Assembly: GCA_964617995.1 (NCBI GenBank)
Contig: CAZTXD010000003.1
Coordinates: 1 to 64,000 of the forward strand
Direction of reading: 5' to 3'
Length of the DNA: 64,000 nt
From: CAZTXD01 sp964617995
GTDB taxonomy: Bacteria > Actinomycetota > Acidimicrobiia > Spongiisociales > ZC4RG35
The notes under the pieces are model-generated. The model made no database searches. It was not told the origin of the DNA and worked only from the letters and a program-made list of their open reading frames with translations. Below, in pieces: positions 41,506 to 49,867 of this stretch; position 1 is the first letter of the stretch; the number at the start of each line of letters is the position of its first letter. The position numbers were made by a program, and so were the translations under genes.

Positions 41506-41916
41506 TCAGGTTTGGTCGTCACCCACGAAGCGATGAGCCAGGACGCGGAGCATCGACACGGCGATCGACGGTTCCGTGCGAATGAGCTCGGTGAGGTCGT
41601 TACGCCGGATCGCCACTGCCCTCAGATCGTCGGCGACACACACCCGCGCCGTGCGCGGAGTGTCCGCCAGCACCGACAGCTCACCCACGAACTCGCCCGG
41701 ACCGAGTGTCACATGGTCCCCTCCGGGCAGGTCGACCCGTACGGACCCCTCCTCGATGACGAAGATGCCGGTTCCGGGCTGACCCCTCTCCATCAGAACA
41801 TGACCGCTCGGCGCGTCGAACTCGTTGGCAATGGCGGCAAGGCGTTCGAGGCCGGATTCGTCCAGGTCGGAAAAGAGAGGGACCTGGCGGAGACGGTCGA
41901 CGTTTTCCCTGCTCAT
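41506..41916 (-). CDS. Single-domain cyclic nucleotide-binding protein
   Basis: This 136-residue protein consists only of a cNMP-binding domain: LFSDLDESGLERLA, then a beta-roll ending in the phosphate-binding cassette GEFVGELSVLADTPRTARV with the Glu and Arg that contact cyclic phosphate. There is no DNA-binding or effector domain, so it probably acts through a partner. The position beside glgC and a coiled-coil membrane protein gives no firm link. Confidence 0.82.
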   Translation of the reverse strand: MSRENVDRLRQVPLFSDLDESGLERLAAIANEFDAPSGHVLMERGQPGTGIFVIEEGSVRVDLPGGDHVTLGPGEFVGELSVLADTPRTARVCVADDLRAVAIRRNDLTELIRTEPSIAVSMLRVLAHRFVGDDQT

Positions 41917-41949
41917 CGGTTTTCGCTTCTGCTCATCGCGACAGGCAGG

Positions 41950-42801
41950 CTAGTGGGCGCCGCCCGGATCCGGATCACCGGTCGGACCCTTCCCGGTACC
42001 CCGGGTACCGAACCAGCGGCCCAGCCACCAGATGGCCGAGTTGGCCAGCAACCCCAGGAAGGCCCCCACGATCACGATGAGCCGGAGCCAGGTCCGCACC
42101 GTCCCCAGATCCGACCGGGCGGTGGCGACCGACGACAGGGCAGTATCGATCGACTGCTGATAGTGGCCCAGGAGCCGGCGTGAGCCTTCGACGCTTTCGG
42201 CCAGGGCGGCCAGGTCCTCCCCGAGACCGGAGGCGGCGGCACCGAAGTCGTCCACCCCCGCCGCCACCTCCAACATACGGACTCCCTGGGCGCGAAGGCG
42301 CGGGGACATAGCCGCGATGCGGGCATCCACGTCGATCAGAGCCTCATCCATGGGCACCTCCGGGTCGTAGGGAACACCCAGGAACGAGAGCGCTCCGAGG
42401 ACTCCGTCCACCACGTTGGCGGTGTCCACCACACCGTCGAGCGCTCGCCGGATCGCTTCGATGTCGCCGGGCAGATCCTCCGCCAGGAGGTCGGCGGTGT
42501 CCCGGACGGCGGCGGACACCTCTCCCACCATGCCTCCCATACCGTCGATCGAGGTTCCCAGTCTTTCGGACGACTCGACCACCACCGAGAGGGTCTCTTC
42601 GGCGATCTCGAGCGTCTCGGTGACCGCTCCCAGACCCTCAGATGTGATCATGAGCGACTGATTCATGGTGTCCAGGCCGGAGTCGATCACGACCCATGCG
42701 CCGACGGCCACGACCGCGGTCGCCAGCGCCCCGACGGCTCCTCCCCATTCCCATGCTCGGACGAGCAAGCGCGGGGGTCCCGGTGACGAATGGGACGGCA
42801 T
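41950..42801 (-). CDS. Unrecognised two-helix membrane protein with long extracytoplasmic or coiled region
   Basis: This 283-residue protein has a membrane segment near residues 22-40, a long helical region rich in Ser/Glu/Leu heptads (about 45-230) and a second membrane segment near 240-262 (LRLIVIVGAFLGLLANSAIWW). The architecture recalls sensor or chemoreceptor periplasmic domains but there is no signalling domain. ATG 42801 has a GGGGGTG ribosome-binding site. Function unknown; it lies 33 bp upstream of the cNMP-binding gene on the same strand, so they may be cotranscribed. Confidence 0.65.
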   Translation of the reverse strand: MPSHSSPGPPRLLVRAWEWGGAVGALATAVVAVGAWVVIDSGLDTMNQSLMITSEGLGAVTETLEIAEETLSVVVESSERLGTSIDGMGGMVGEVSAAVRDTADLLAEDLPGDIEAIRRALDGVVDTANVVDGVLGALSFLGVPYDPEVPMDEALIDVDARIAAMSPRLRAQGVRMLEVAAGVDDFGAAASGLGEDLAALAESVEGSRRLLGHYQQSIDTALSSVATARSDLGTVRTWLRLIVIVGAFLGLLANSAIWWLGRWFGTRGTGKGPTGDPDPGGAH

Positions 42802-42878
42802 GCACCCCCATTGTGGCTTTCCCTCATGCGAGCGCGGCAATCGTTCAAGACCTGAGCCGTATGTGACGATCAGACACG

Positions 42879-44540
42879 GTGACCTCCACCACTCCTCCCA
42901 TCTCTCACTCCTTCACGGGCGAGCTCGCCCTGGCGGACGAGCCCGTGGCCGTCTCCGTGGTGTTCGCGGAGGGATCCGTCCGTCTCCTCCTGGGCGGTGA
43001 CACGGTGGGAACCTGGCCGGTCTCCGAGGTCAGATTCGTCCCCTCCGAATCCGGCTACGAGCTGCACGCCGAGGGCGACTCACTCCCCTTCGTCCCACAC
43101 GATCGGGACGGCTTCGCCAGCTTCATGAGCGAAGGCCCTCCCGACCCCGAGGCGGGACGACCGCCCCTCGGAGCCCAAGAAGGGGGGGATGAGCCCGGTC
43201 ACCGCCATGAAACGGCCCAGCCGCCCTCAGCCGACGAGGTCGGGCCACAGGCCGGACCGGAGGACCGAAACGGCTTCTCCGACAGCCTCGAACCGGAATT
43301 CGTCGAGCCGGAGGAGGAGCGGGCGTCGCCTCTCGCTCCGGACGACGAAGCCGACGAGTTCTTCGCCGCCGGGTTGAACAGGCCCGGGACCGAGCCTCCC
43401 CCGTATCACTTACGGTCACCACTCCTCCAGCCGCCCCCGACGACGAACGACGGGGTGGATACTCCCGACCCGGCGCCCGGCGATGCGTTCGCTGCGCCCA
43501 ACGCGGGAGACGAGAAGCCCACCACCGATAACGGCGGTGCCGGGCCGAGATTCTTCATCGACGAGCAGTCGCCTTCGCCGCCGAACGGCAACGGAAACCG
43601 CCCGCCGGCCCCGGAACCGAACTCGCCGGGCCCGACCGGAGGCTATGCCCCCGAACCCGTCCCCTCGCTCCATGGAGACCCGCCCCCCGGAGTCGATGAC
43701 GACGTCACCGGACCCTTCGATCAGGAGGAACGCTTCGACGACCACCCCGCCGACGGCGCAGCCGAGGTAGAGACCACCGGCGTGGACTCCGCCCGCCCGG
43801 GAAGGATCGCCCGGCTCCTCCAGGGGATGGCCCGGTCGGGGGAGACGGAAGACGAGGCCGACACCATCGGGGTCGGTGGCACCGACGCCGACGACGAGAA
43901 ACCTCAGCCTCTGGACGATGCCGAGAACCTGCGACAATGGGGCCTCGTCGCCGCCGGGGGACTGGTGATAATGGCGGTCGCCGTGATGGTCATCTGGGGC
44001 GTCGCCTCCATCCTCGGGAAAGGCAACGGTGACGTCGAGGAGAATGCCCCCGTGACAACGGTTGCCACTGTACCGCAGGAACAAGCGGCCGCTCCGGAGC
44101 CGACCACCCCACCCGTGGTGCCGACATCGGCCTCCCCCGAGAGCGTCGCCGCCGCGGCGGCATTCGTCGAAAGCTGGAACTCTCTGGCCTCCGAATACGC
44201 CAACCATCTGTCTATCTCAGCGGAGTCACTCCCCATCGCCACCGCCCCCGAGCCCACGATCCATCTCACCTACGACCACGACGGGATCCTTCGCCTCAAG
44301 ATGGCGCCGAAGGGCAACGGCAGGGACCGCAACATCCTGCTCTCCATGGGACTGGCCATCGCCTGGGCCGACCCCGACATCAGCCCCGAGGGACGAAAAG
44401 CCCTGCTGGCCGACCTGGGGGTCGACGTGGACGATCCGGTCCTCGGCGATATGGGAGGCGAGCTGACCAGGGGCGGCGTCACCTACCGCGCTTCGGTGGA
44501 CGAGACGATCCTCAGCTTCGAGGTCGACCCGACCGGCTGA
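42879..44540 (+). CDS. Unrecognised membrane protein with long disordered acidic/proline-rich middle
   Basis: This 553-residue protein has an N-terminal beta-rich domain of about 80 residues (ALADEPVAVSVVFAEGSVRLLL), a disordered stretch of roughly 250 residues dominated by Pro, Glu, Asp and Gly, a single membrane segment near 357-378, and an external C-terminal domain of about 150 residues with no recognised fold. Several GTG codons near the start leave the exact N-terminus open. It is divergent from the coiled-coil membrane protein and abuts the convergent gene at 44541. Function unknown. Confidence 0.65.
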   Translation: MTSTTPPISHSFTGELALADEPVAVSVVFAEGSVRLLLGGDTVGTWPVSEVRFVPSESGYELHAEGDSLPFVPHDRDGFASFMSEGPPDPEAGRPPLGAQEGGDEPGHRHETAQPPSADEVGPQAGPEDRNGFSDSLEPEFVEPEEERASPLAPDDEADEFFAAGLNRPGTEPPPYHLRSPLLQPPPTTNDGVDTPDPAPGDAFAAPNAGDEKPTTDNGGAGPRFFIDEQSPSPPNGNGNRPPAPEPNSPGPTGGYAPEPVPSLHGDPPPGVDDDVTGPFDQEERFDDHPADGAAEVETTGVDSARPGRIARLLQGMARSGETEDEADTIGVGGTDADDEKPQPLDDAENLRQWGLVAAGGLVIMAVAVMVIWGVASILGKGNGDVEENAPVTTVATVPQEQAAAPEPTTPPVVPTSASPESVAAAAAFVESWNSLASEYANHLSISAESLPIATAPEPTIHLTYDHDGILRLKMAPKGNGRDRNILLSMGLAIAWADPDISPEGRKALLADLGVDVDDPVLGDMGGELTRGGVTYRASVDETILSFEVDPTG

Positions 44541-45110
44541 TCAATCGATCTGATCGCCGAGCCACCCATCCACCCGATCGAGCAGGTACTCGCTGACCTC
44601 CCGTGAACGGTCGAGGGCGTCGCAGAGCTGATCCCGTCCCATGAGCATGTCGACCAGCGACACCGAGGTGCTGCCTATCAGCGTCAACCTCCGATCGGGA
44701 GCGTCGGTGACCGCCCCGTAAGAGTCGATCGCCGACACCTCCACCGATAGGGCCATGCCCCCGATGCCTGCCAGGTCGGTCGCCAGCACCAGCAGATCGG
44801 GAGGGTGCGCCAGGGGGGGCACAGCCCAGTTGAAGAAGAGATTCAAGTGGAAGTCGTCGGGCGGCTCCTCCCAGTCGTCGGCCATCTCCTCGAGCTTGTC
44901 CTGCAACGCCAGCAGGACTCGGGGATCCACATCGAGGGCTAGGTGGAGGTCGAGGGGACGGCCGCAACCGCTCTCGGGATGCAGGTCGACCTCCCACGAC
45001 TGGCGCAGGGAGTATGTCTCGACGATGTGCCTCTCGTCGTGGACATGGAAACCGTGATCTATGGCGTGTTCCTTGAGGTCCGTGACGAATCCGGCGATGT
45101 CAATTGCCAC
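44541..45110 (-). CDS. Unrecognised soluble protein
   Basis: This 189-residue cytoplasmic protein has no membrane segment. Visible features are an acidic N-terminus, HVHDERHIVETYSLRQSWEV and a C-terminal segment ending in RVDGWLGDQID. I do not recognise a family. GTG 45110 is favoured by a TAGGCT -10 box 6 nt upstream (45117-45122). It converges exactly (0 bp) with the gene at 42879-44540. Confidence 0.65.
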   Translation of the reverse strand: MAIDIAGFVTDLKEHAIDHGFHVHDERHIVETYSLRQSWEVDLHPESGCGRPLDLHLALDVDPRVLLALQDKLEEMADDWEEPPDDFHLNLFFNWAVPPLAHPPDLLVLATDLAGIGGMALSVEVSAIDSYGAVTDAPDRRLTLIGSTSVSLVDMLMGRDQLCDALDRSREVSEYLLDRVDGWLGDQID

Positions 45111-45116
45111 AACCGC

Positions 45117-45122
45117 AGCCTA
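45117..45122 (-). promoter_or_regulatory. -10 box (TAGGCT) of the gene at 44541, leaderless type
   Basis: TAGGCT on the minus strand, 6 nt before GTG 45110. Confidence 0.5.
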
Positions 45123-45149
45123 CCGGCGGTCCGGGACTGGGACACGGGG

Positions 45150-46124
45150 TCAGTCGAGGCCCTGCTCGCCCCAGGCGAGCTCGGTCGAGGTGGACCCGGC
45201 GATCGCTCCCTCGATGACGTCGCCCACCACGGCCCGCAGGAGCGGGACTTTGTGACCGGTCATCGCCAGGGGCGAGACTCCGCCCACGGCCAGGGAGGCG
45301 ACCGCCTCCAGTCTGTCGCCGTCGTCGATCGAGACACCGACCAGCGCCTCCTCCACCCGGCCGAGCCGCAGCGGCACCGGGGCGACTCCCCCGACTGCGA
45401 CGGCCGCCCAGGCGACACGACCCGCCTCTACCCCGAGACGGCATACGGCCTCGACGATGGGCCACTCGGCGCGGATCCGCTCTGTGACCCGCCGATAAGC
45501 GGCCCTCTCTGCGGTCACCTGCGCCGGCAGTCCGACGGCGGTGAGCACCACGCCGTCGGGGAGGGTGTGATCGCGGCTGCCGTCCCGGCCGTCTCCCATG
45601 AGTGAGGCCACCGACATCTCTCCGGTGGTGGTCTCGACCGTGCCGTCGTAGGTCAGCAGGACCATCGCCAGCGATGACGGGTGGGGGGCGACGCATGGTC
45701 CGAGGTCGAAGATGACACCATGCCGGTGATCCCCCGATCGGGCCGGGCAGTCGGATCCACCGGACTTGAGACACGTCAGCTCGGGATGCCGGTAGTAGGG
45801 GCAGCGGGTCCGCTGGAGGAGGTTCCCTCCGATGGTGGCCACCGCCCGGATCTGGGGGGTGGCCAATGAACCCGCGGTGAGTGCCAGCGCGGGGTACCGG
45901 GCCATCACACGTCGGTCCCCGGCCACGGTGGAGACACGCACCATGGCACCGATGCGGGCGCCGTCGCCGTCCACGTCCAGACGCCGAAGCTCGTCGACAC
46001 CCCGGAGGTCGACGATCTCTCCGTGGTCGATTCCCAGTCGACGACGGGCGATGAGGTCGGTGCCCCCGGCCCGGAAGCTTCCTGCGGCCGCCGTCGCCGA
46101 GGCCACGTCGCCGGGGCGGATCAC
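45150..46124 (-). CDS. Molybdenum hydroxylase FAD subunit with [4Fe-4S] motif (PaoB/YagS-like)
   Basis: This 324-residue protein has the FAD-binding FRAGGTDLIARRRLG and TAGSLATPQIRAVATIGGNL, then the cysteine cluster RCPYYRHPELTC...GSDC typical of PaoB/YagS-type subunits that carry an extra [4Fe-4S] centre. It passes electrons from the Mo/FeS chain to FAD and an external acceptor. GTG 46124 overlaps the stop of the catalytic subunit gene by 4 nt. Together the two genes encode a complete aldehyde or N-heterocycle dehydrogenase. Confidence 0.87.
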   Translation of the reverse strand: MIRPGDVASATAAAGSFRAGGTDLIARRRLGIDHGEIVDLRGVDELRRLDVDGDGARIGAMVRVSTVAGDRRVMARYPALALTAGSLATPQIRAVATIGGNLLQRTRCPYYRHPELTCLKSGGSDCPARSGDHRHGVIFDLGPCVAPHPSSLAMVLLTYDGTVETTTGEMSVASLMGDGRDGSRDHTLPDGVVLTAVGLPAQVTAERAAYRRVTERIRAEWPIVEAVCRLGVEAGRVAWAAVAVGGVAPVPLRLGRVEEALVGVSIDDGDRLEAVASLAVGGVSPLAMTGHKVPLLRAVVGDVIEGAIAGSTSTELAWGEQGLD

Positions 46125-48757
46125 CGAAAGCTCCCGGCCAGGTCGGAGGGACGTATCGGCAGCTTCCTCTGTCTCTTCCCGGTGGCGGCGGTGACAGCGG
46201 AGGCGACCGCGGCGGGAACGGCCACGATGGCGAGCTCGGCCAGGCCCACGCCGCCGCCGGGAACGTGCTCGAATCCCCACTCGACGAAGTCGACGCTCAT
46301 GTCCGGGGTGTCGCCGATGCCGGGCAGGTGGTAGTCCTCGAGGTTGGACGACAGGACGGCACCGGTGTGTGGGTCCACGATCCGCTCTTCGTGGAGGGCC
46401 ATGCCCAGGCCCTGCACCACACCTCCGAGCACCTGGCTGCGGGCGAGCGGGGGGACGTGGATAAGGCCCGCCGCCAGGGCGGTGTCGACGGCGAGGACTC
46501 GCACCGTCCCCAGGGAGAGGTCGACTTCCACCTCTACCACGTGGGCCGACTCGGTGAGGCCGAGCCCGAACTGGACACCTCGGATCCGATGGGGAAAGGG
46601 GAGGATCCGGCGGGAGTCACGGGGCCGCCCAGCTGTGACCGACATCTCACCCAGCCGAGGCAACACCTCCTCCCACGACAGCGCCTCTCCGGCATGGACC
46701 ACGCCGCCGTCTCCCGCCTCGATCCCCGGGCCGAGGACGTCTCTCGCCACCTCCAGGAGCCGCTCCCGGGCGAGTGCGGCCGCCTCCCGGGCGGCCGGCC
46801 ACACCGATGCCGTGGTCCGCGAGCCGGCCGACAGCAATCCGGGACCGGTCCCGGATCGGCCCACGACGACCTCCACCGACCCCGGGTCCACTCCGAACTC
46901 GTCGGCGACCGCCGAGGCCAGCACCGCCCGGCTGCCGTTCCCCATGTCCTGAACTGCGGCGACCACGCGCAGGCCTCCCGGTCCCGACTCCACCGTCACC
47001 TCTATCCGGGGGTCGTGTCCGTAGAACCACGATCCGAAGGCGACCCCCACCCCCCGGCGGTTACGGCCCGAGCCGGGAGCGGTCCGCCCACGCCACCGTG
47101 CATTCGCCTCCACCCAGTCATACATGGCGCTGCGCAGGGGCCGATCGTTCCATGAGCGCCGCAGGGCGATCGGATCGAGGTCGAGCCGGGCGGCGAGCTC
47201 GTCGACGGCGCCTTCCAGGGCGAGGAGGGCCGGTGGTCCCCCCGGAGCGCGAAAGGCTGTGCCGGGTGGCGCATTGGAGACGGCGTCGAAGTCGAGAAGT
47301 GTCCGCGGCGCCCCCGGATAGACGAGTCGGGGGAGGAATGAGGCCACCAGGCTCCCCGCCGAAGCACCCGAGTCGGCCACCGAGCGCACCCTCAACGCCT
47401 TCAACCGTCCCGATGGCGATGCCGCCATCGCCACGTCGACGGTGGTTCCCGGCCGGTTCCCGCCCACGGTGAACTCCTCCACCCGGTCGAGGATCACACG
47501 GACGGGCCGCGAGGCGCGTCGAGCCAGGCGAGCGGCGAGAACGGCCTCGGGGCCGAGGGACTGTTTGGCCCCGAAGGCCCCACCGACGTAGTCGGCCACC
47601 ACCTCGACGCTCTCCTCGGGAATCGACAGCTCCTTCGCGAGCCGCTTTCGGCTCTGTGTGACTCCCTGGGTCGAGAGGTGAACGACGAGGCGGCCTCCCG
47701 GTTGCCACTCCGCCACCGCCGCGTGTGGCTCCAGTGCGGTGTGGGAGTGGACGGATGTGCTCCAGCGGCCTTCCACCAGGTGGGATTCGTCGTCTTCGGC
47801 GGCATGCCGGAGGCGCCTGCTCACCAGCCACGGGTTGATGGCGCCGGGGAGGGTGGGGCCGACCAGGTTCTTGCGCCGAAGGCCCGGCATGGGAGGCGCC
47901 TCGTTGTTGGAGGGCGGGATCCACCAGCCGTGGACGTCCGGGGCTTCCTCCGCCAACGACTGGGGAGCGCCGACTGCCGACGGCAGCGGACGGAGAGCCA
48001 CCTCGACCAGGTCGGCGGCTCTCCGCGCGGTCTCCTCGTCGACGGCGGCGACCCCTCCCAGTGCCTGGCCCCGGAAGCGGATCCTCTCCCCCGGCTCGGC
48101 CATCGGAACGAACGCCTCTACCCCCGGAAGTGCCAGCGCCGGCGTGGGGTCGATCGCCACCAGCTCGGCGTGTTCCCGGTGGGAGCGCACCATCCGCCCC
48201 ACCAGTGCGTCGAGACGGACATCGGTGGTGTAGGCGGCGGCGCCGGTGGCCTTGGCCCGTCCGTCCGGGCGGGGCTCGAACGGATCGGTGTCGTCGAACA
48301 TCCCGGCGCAGGCGTCGGATGTGGCCCGGAGGATGGCGTCGTACGCTCCGCAGCGGCAGAGATGCCCGGCGAGGGCCCGTGCCACCTCCTCTCTCGGCGG
48401 GCGCCGGGTCCCGTTGGAGGCGCGCCAGCGATCGAAGAAGGCCACTGCCTCGATGACGAACCCGGGGGTGCAGTAGCCGCACTGGAGGGCATCGTGATGG
48501 AGGAAGGCTGCCTGGATCGGATGCAGGCGATCGCCCTCGGCGACTCCTTCGACTGTGACGACGTCGCGATCTACGAGATCCTCAGCCGGGAGGACACACG
48601 ACGCCACCGGCACGCCGTCGACGGCGATGGTGCAGGCACCGCACACGCCGGTGCCGCACACCAGCTTCGTTCCCGTCAGGCCGAGCCCCCGCCGCAGCAT
48701 CTCCACCGCCGATTCGTATGCATCGGGGATCTGGGCGTGGCGGCCGTTTATCGGCAT
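46121..48757 (-). CDS. Molybdenum hydroxylase with fused [2Fe-2S] and Mo-cofactor subunits (xanthine dehydrogenase/PaoAC-like)
   Basis: This 878-residue protein joins two usually separate subunits. Residues 1-150 hold a plant-type [2Fe-2S] domain (CGTGVCGACTIAVDG) and a second [2Fe-2S] domain (QCGYCTPGFV, HLCRCGAY). The rest is the large Mo-binding subunit: RFRGQALGGV, GAFGAKQSLGPEAVLAARLA, FRAPGGPPALLALEGAVDELA, and near the end GLAELAIVAVPAAVASAV, where the Glu equals the catalytic base. There is no Tat signal, so it is cytoplasmic. The substrate may be an aldehyde or purine. ATG 48757 has a TAGGAT -10 box 7 nt upstream. Confidence 0.88.
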   Translation of the reverse strand: MPINGRHAQIPDAYESAVEMLRRGLGLTGTKLVCGTGVCGACTIAVDGVPVASCVLPAEDLVDRDVVTVEGVAEGDRLHPIQAAFLHHDALQCGYCTPGFVIEAVAFFDRWRASNGTRRPPREEVARALAGHLCRCGAYDAILRATSDACAGMFDDTDPFEPRPDGRAKATGAAAYTTDVRLDALVGRMVRSHREHAELVAIDPTPALALPGVEAFVPMAEPGERIRFRGQALGGVAAVDEETARRAADLVEVALRPLPSAVGAPQSLAEEAPDVHGWWIPPSNNEAPPMPGLRRKNLVGPTLPGAINPWLVSRRLRHAAEDDESHLVEGRWSTSVHSHTALEPHAAVAEWQPGGRLVVHLSTQGVTQSRKRLAKELSIPEESVEVVADYVGGAFGAKQSLGPEAVLAARLARRASRPVRVILDRVEEFTVGGNRPGTTVDVAMAASPSGRLKALRVRSVADSGASAGSLVASFLPRLVYPGAPRTLLDFDAVSNAPPGTAFRAPGGPPALLALEGAVDELAARLDLDPIALRRSWNDRPLRSAMYDWVEANARWRGRTAPGSGRNRRGVGVAFGSWFYGHDPRIEVTVESGPGGLRVVAAVQDMGNGSRAVLASAVADEFGVDPGSVEVVVGRSGTGPGLLSAGSRTTASVWPAAREAAALARERLLEVARDVLGPGIEAGDGGVVHAGEALSWEEVLPRLGEMSVTAGRPRDSRRILPFPHRIRGVQFGLGLTESAHVVEVEVDLSLGTVRVLAVDTALAAGLIHVPPLARSQVLGGVVQGLGMALHEERIVDPHTGAVLSSNLEDYHLPGIGDTPDMSVDFVEWGFEHVPGGGVGLAELAIVAVPAAVASAVTAATGKRQRKLPIRPSDLAGSFR

Positions 48758-48764
48758 CCACCCG

Positions 48765-48770
48765 ATCCTA
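48765..48770 (-). promoter_or_regulatory. -10 box (TAGGAT) of the molybdenum hydroxylase operon, leaderless type
   Basis: TAGGAT on the minus strand, 7 nt before ATG 48757; it overlaps the last codon of the upstream YihY-type gene. Confidence 0.5.
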
Positions 48771-49829
48771 TTTGCCGCTGCTCCGCCGGGCGGCCCATCC
48801 GGTGACGAGGCCGATCAGGAAAGCGACGATCGGGGTGCGGGCAGGCGGTTCGGCCGGGGGGACGGTGCCCAGGCTCTGTGCCTGCAACGAGGCCGCCTCG
48901 CGCTGGGAGGGGGCCATCACATCACCGTGCCCCAGGAAGTCGGAGTAGACCTTGGTCACCTCCGCCCCGAACAGGTAGATGATCCACATCAGGTTGAAGA
49001 AGAAGAGCAGGATGGCGGCACCCCCCACCGCCCCCAAGGCGCCCCCGCCCCCGAACTCGCTCAGGTAGGCGCCTACCAGGAAGGCGCCGACCAGGCCGAT
49101 GACGGCCGTGAAGAGCCCGCCGCGTCGCGCAGCCTGCCAGGGGATCTTCGCTCGGGTGAGAAGCTGGAACGTCATACCCACCACGACCACCATCAACACG
49201 AGCGAGGTCAAAGGCACCACCACTCCCAGCACGGTGCGCAACCACGGGAGGTCGATGAGGTCACGGAGGAAGTTGACCCCCGCCACCGCCACCAGCGGAA
49301 CCAGCACCAGCAGGGCCAGGATGAGCGCCGACCCGAGTGCGATGGCCCGCTGGACGATGAGGTTGACGAACCCCTTGTGACGCTCCTGGGGCACGTGGAA
49401 CACGTGGTTGAGAACCGCCTGCACGTGGAGGAAGATCGACGATGCGCTGAAGGCGACCAGTGCGATACCCAGCCCGAGAGCCTGGGGAGCGGTCGCCGCC
49501 GCCTGGCAGGTGAGCACTGCGAGCTGGTCCGCCACCGCGTCACCGGCGACCTCGTGCACCTGGAGGATCACACGGTCGAGAGGATTCGAGGGAGCCTCCC
49601 CGAGCATGGCCACTTCCGCCTCACGGCAGTTGACTCCGGTGAAGGCCGAATCCGACGACACGAACCCGACCACCGCCACCGTGAGGAACAGGATCGGAAC
49701 CAGCGAGAACAGCGTGTAGAAGGAGAGAGCTGCGGCAAACCGGGTCGCCATGTCCTCTCCGAACTCCTGGGCGGCCGCTTTCAGCAGCCGGAAGACCCGT
49801 TGATGAAGGGGGAGATCACGATGGGGCAC
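48768..49829 (-). CDS. YihY/UPF0761-family membrane protein
   Basis: This 353-residue protein has about six membrane segments, the family motif RFAAALSFYTLFSLVPILFL near the N-terminus, and LFFFNLMWIIYLFGAEVTKVYSDF near the end. The family was once called ribonuclease BN but has no shown nuclease activity. GTG 49829 is chosen because a TACGAT -10 box lies 8 nt upstream (49838-49843). Confidence 0.87.
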   Translation of the reverse strand: MPHRDLPLHQRVFRLLKAAAQEFGEDMATRFAAALSFYTLFSLVPILFLTVAVVGFVSSDSAFTGVNCREAEVAMLGEAPSNPLDRVILQVHEVAGDAVADQLAVLTCQAAATAPQALGLGIALVAFSASSIFLHVQAVLNHVFHVPQERHKGFVNLIVQRAIALGSALILALLVLVPLVAVAGVNFLRDLIDLPWLRTVLGVVVPLTSLVLMVVVVGMTFQLLTRAKIPWQAARRGGLFTAVIGLVGAFLVGAYLSEFGGGGALGAVGGAAILLFFFNLMWIIYLFGAEVTKVYSDFLGHGDVMAPSQREAASLQAQSLGTVPPAEPPARTPIVAFLIGLVTGWAARRSSGK

Positions 49830-49837
49830 AGACTCGG

Positions 49838-49843
49838 ATCGTA
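49838..49843 (-). promoter_or_regulatory. -10 box (TACGAT) of the YihY-type gene
   Basis: TACGAT on the minus strand, only 7 nt from the plus-strand ligC box at 49851-49856, so the two promoters cannot easily be used at once. Confidence 0.45.
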
Positions 49844-49850
49844 CCGGCCG

Positions 49851-49856
49851 TACACT
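49851..49856 (+). promoter_or_regulatory. -10 box (TACACT) of ligC
   Basis: TACACT, 11 nt, then ATG 49868. Confidence 0.45.
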
Positions 49857-49867
49857 CCTCGACTGAT

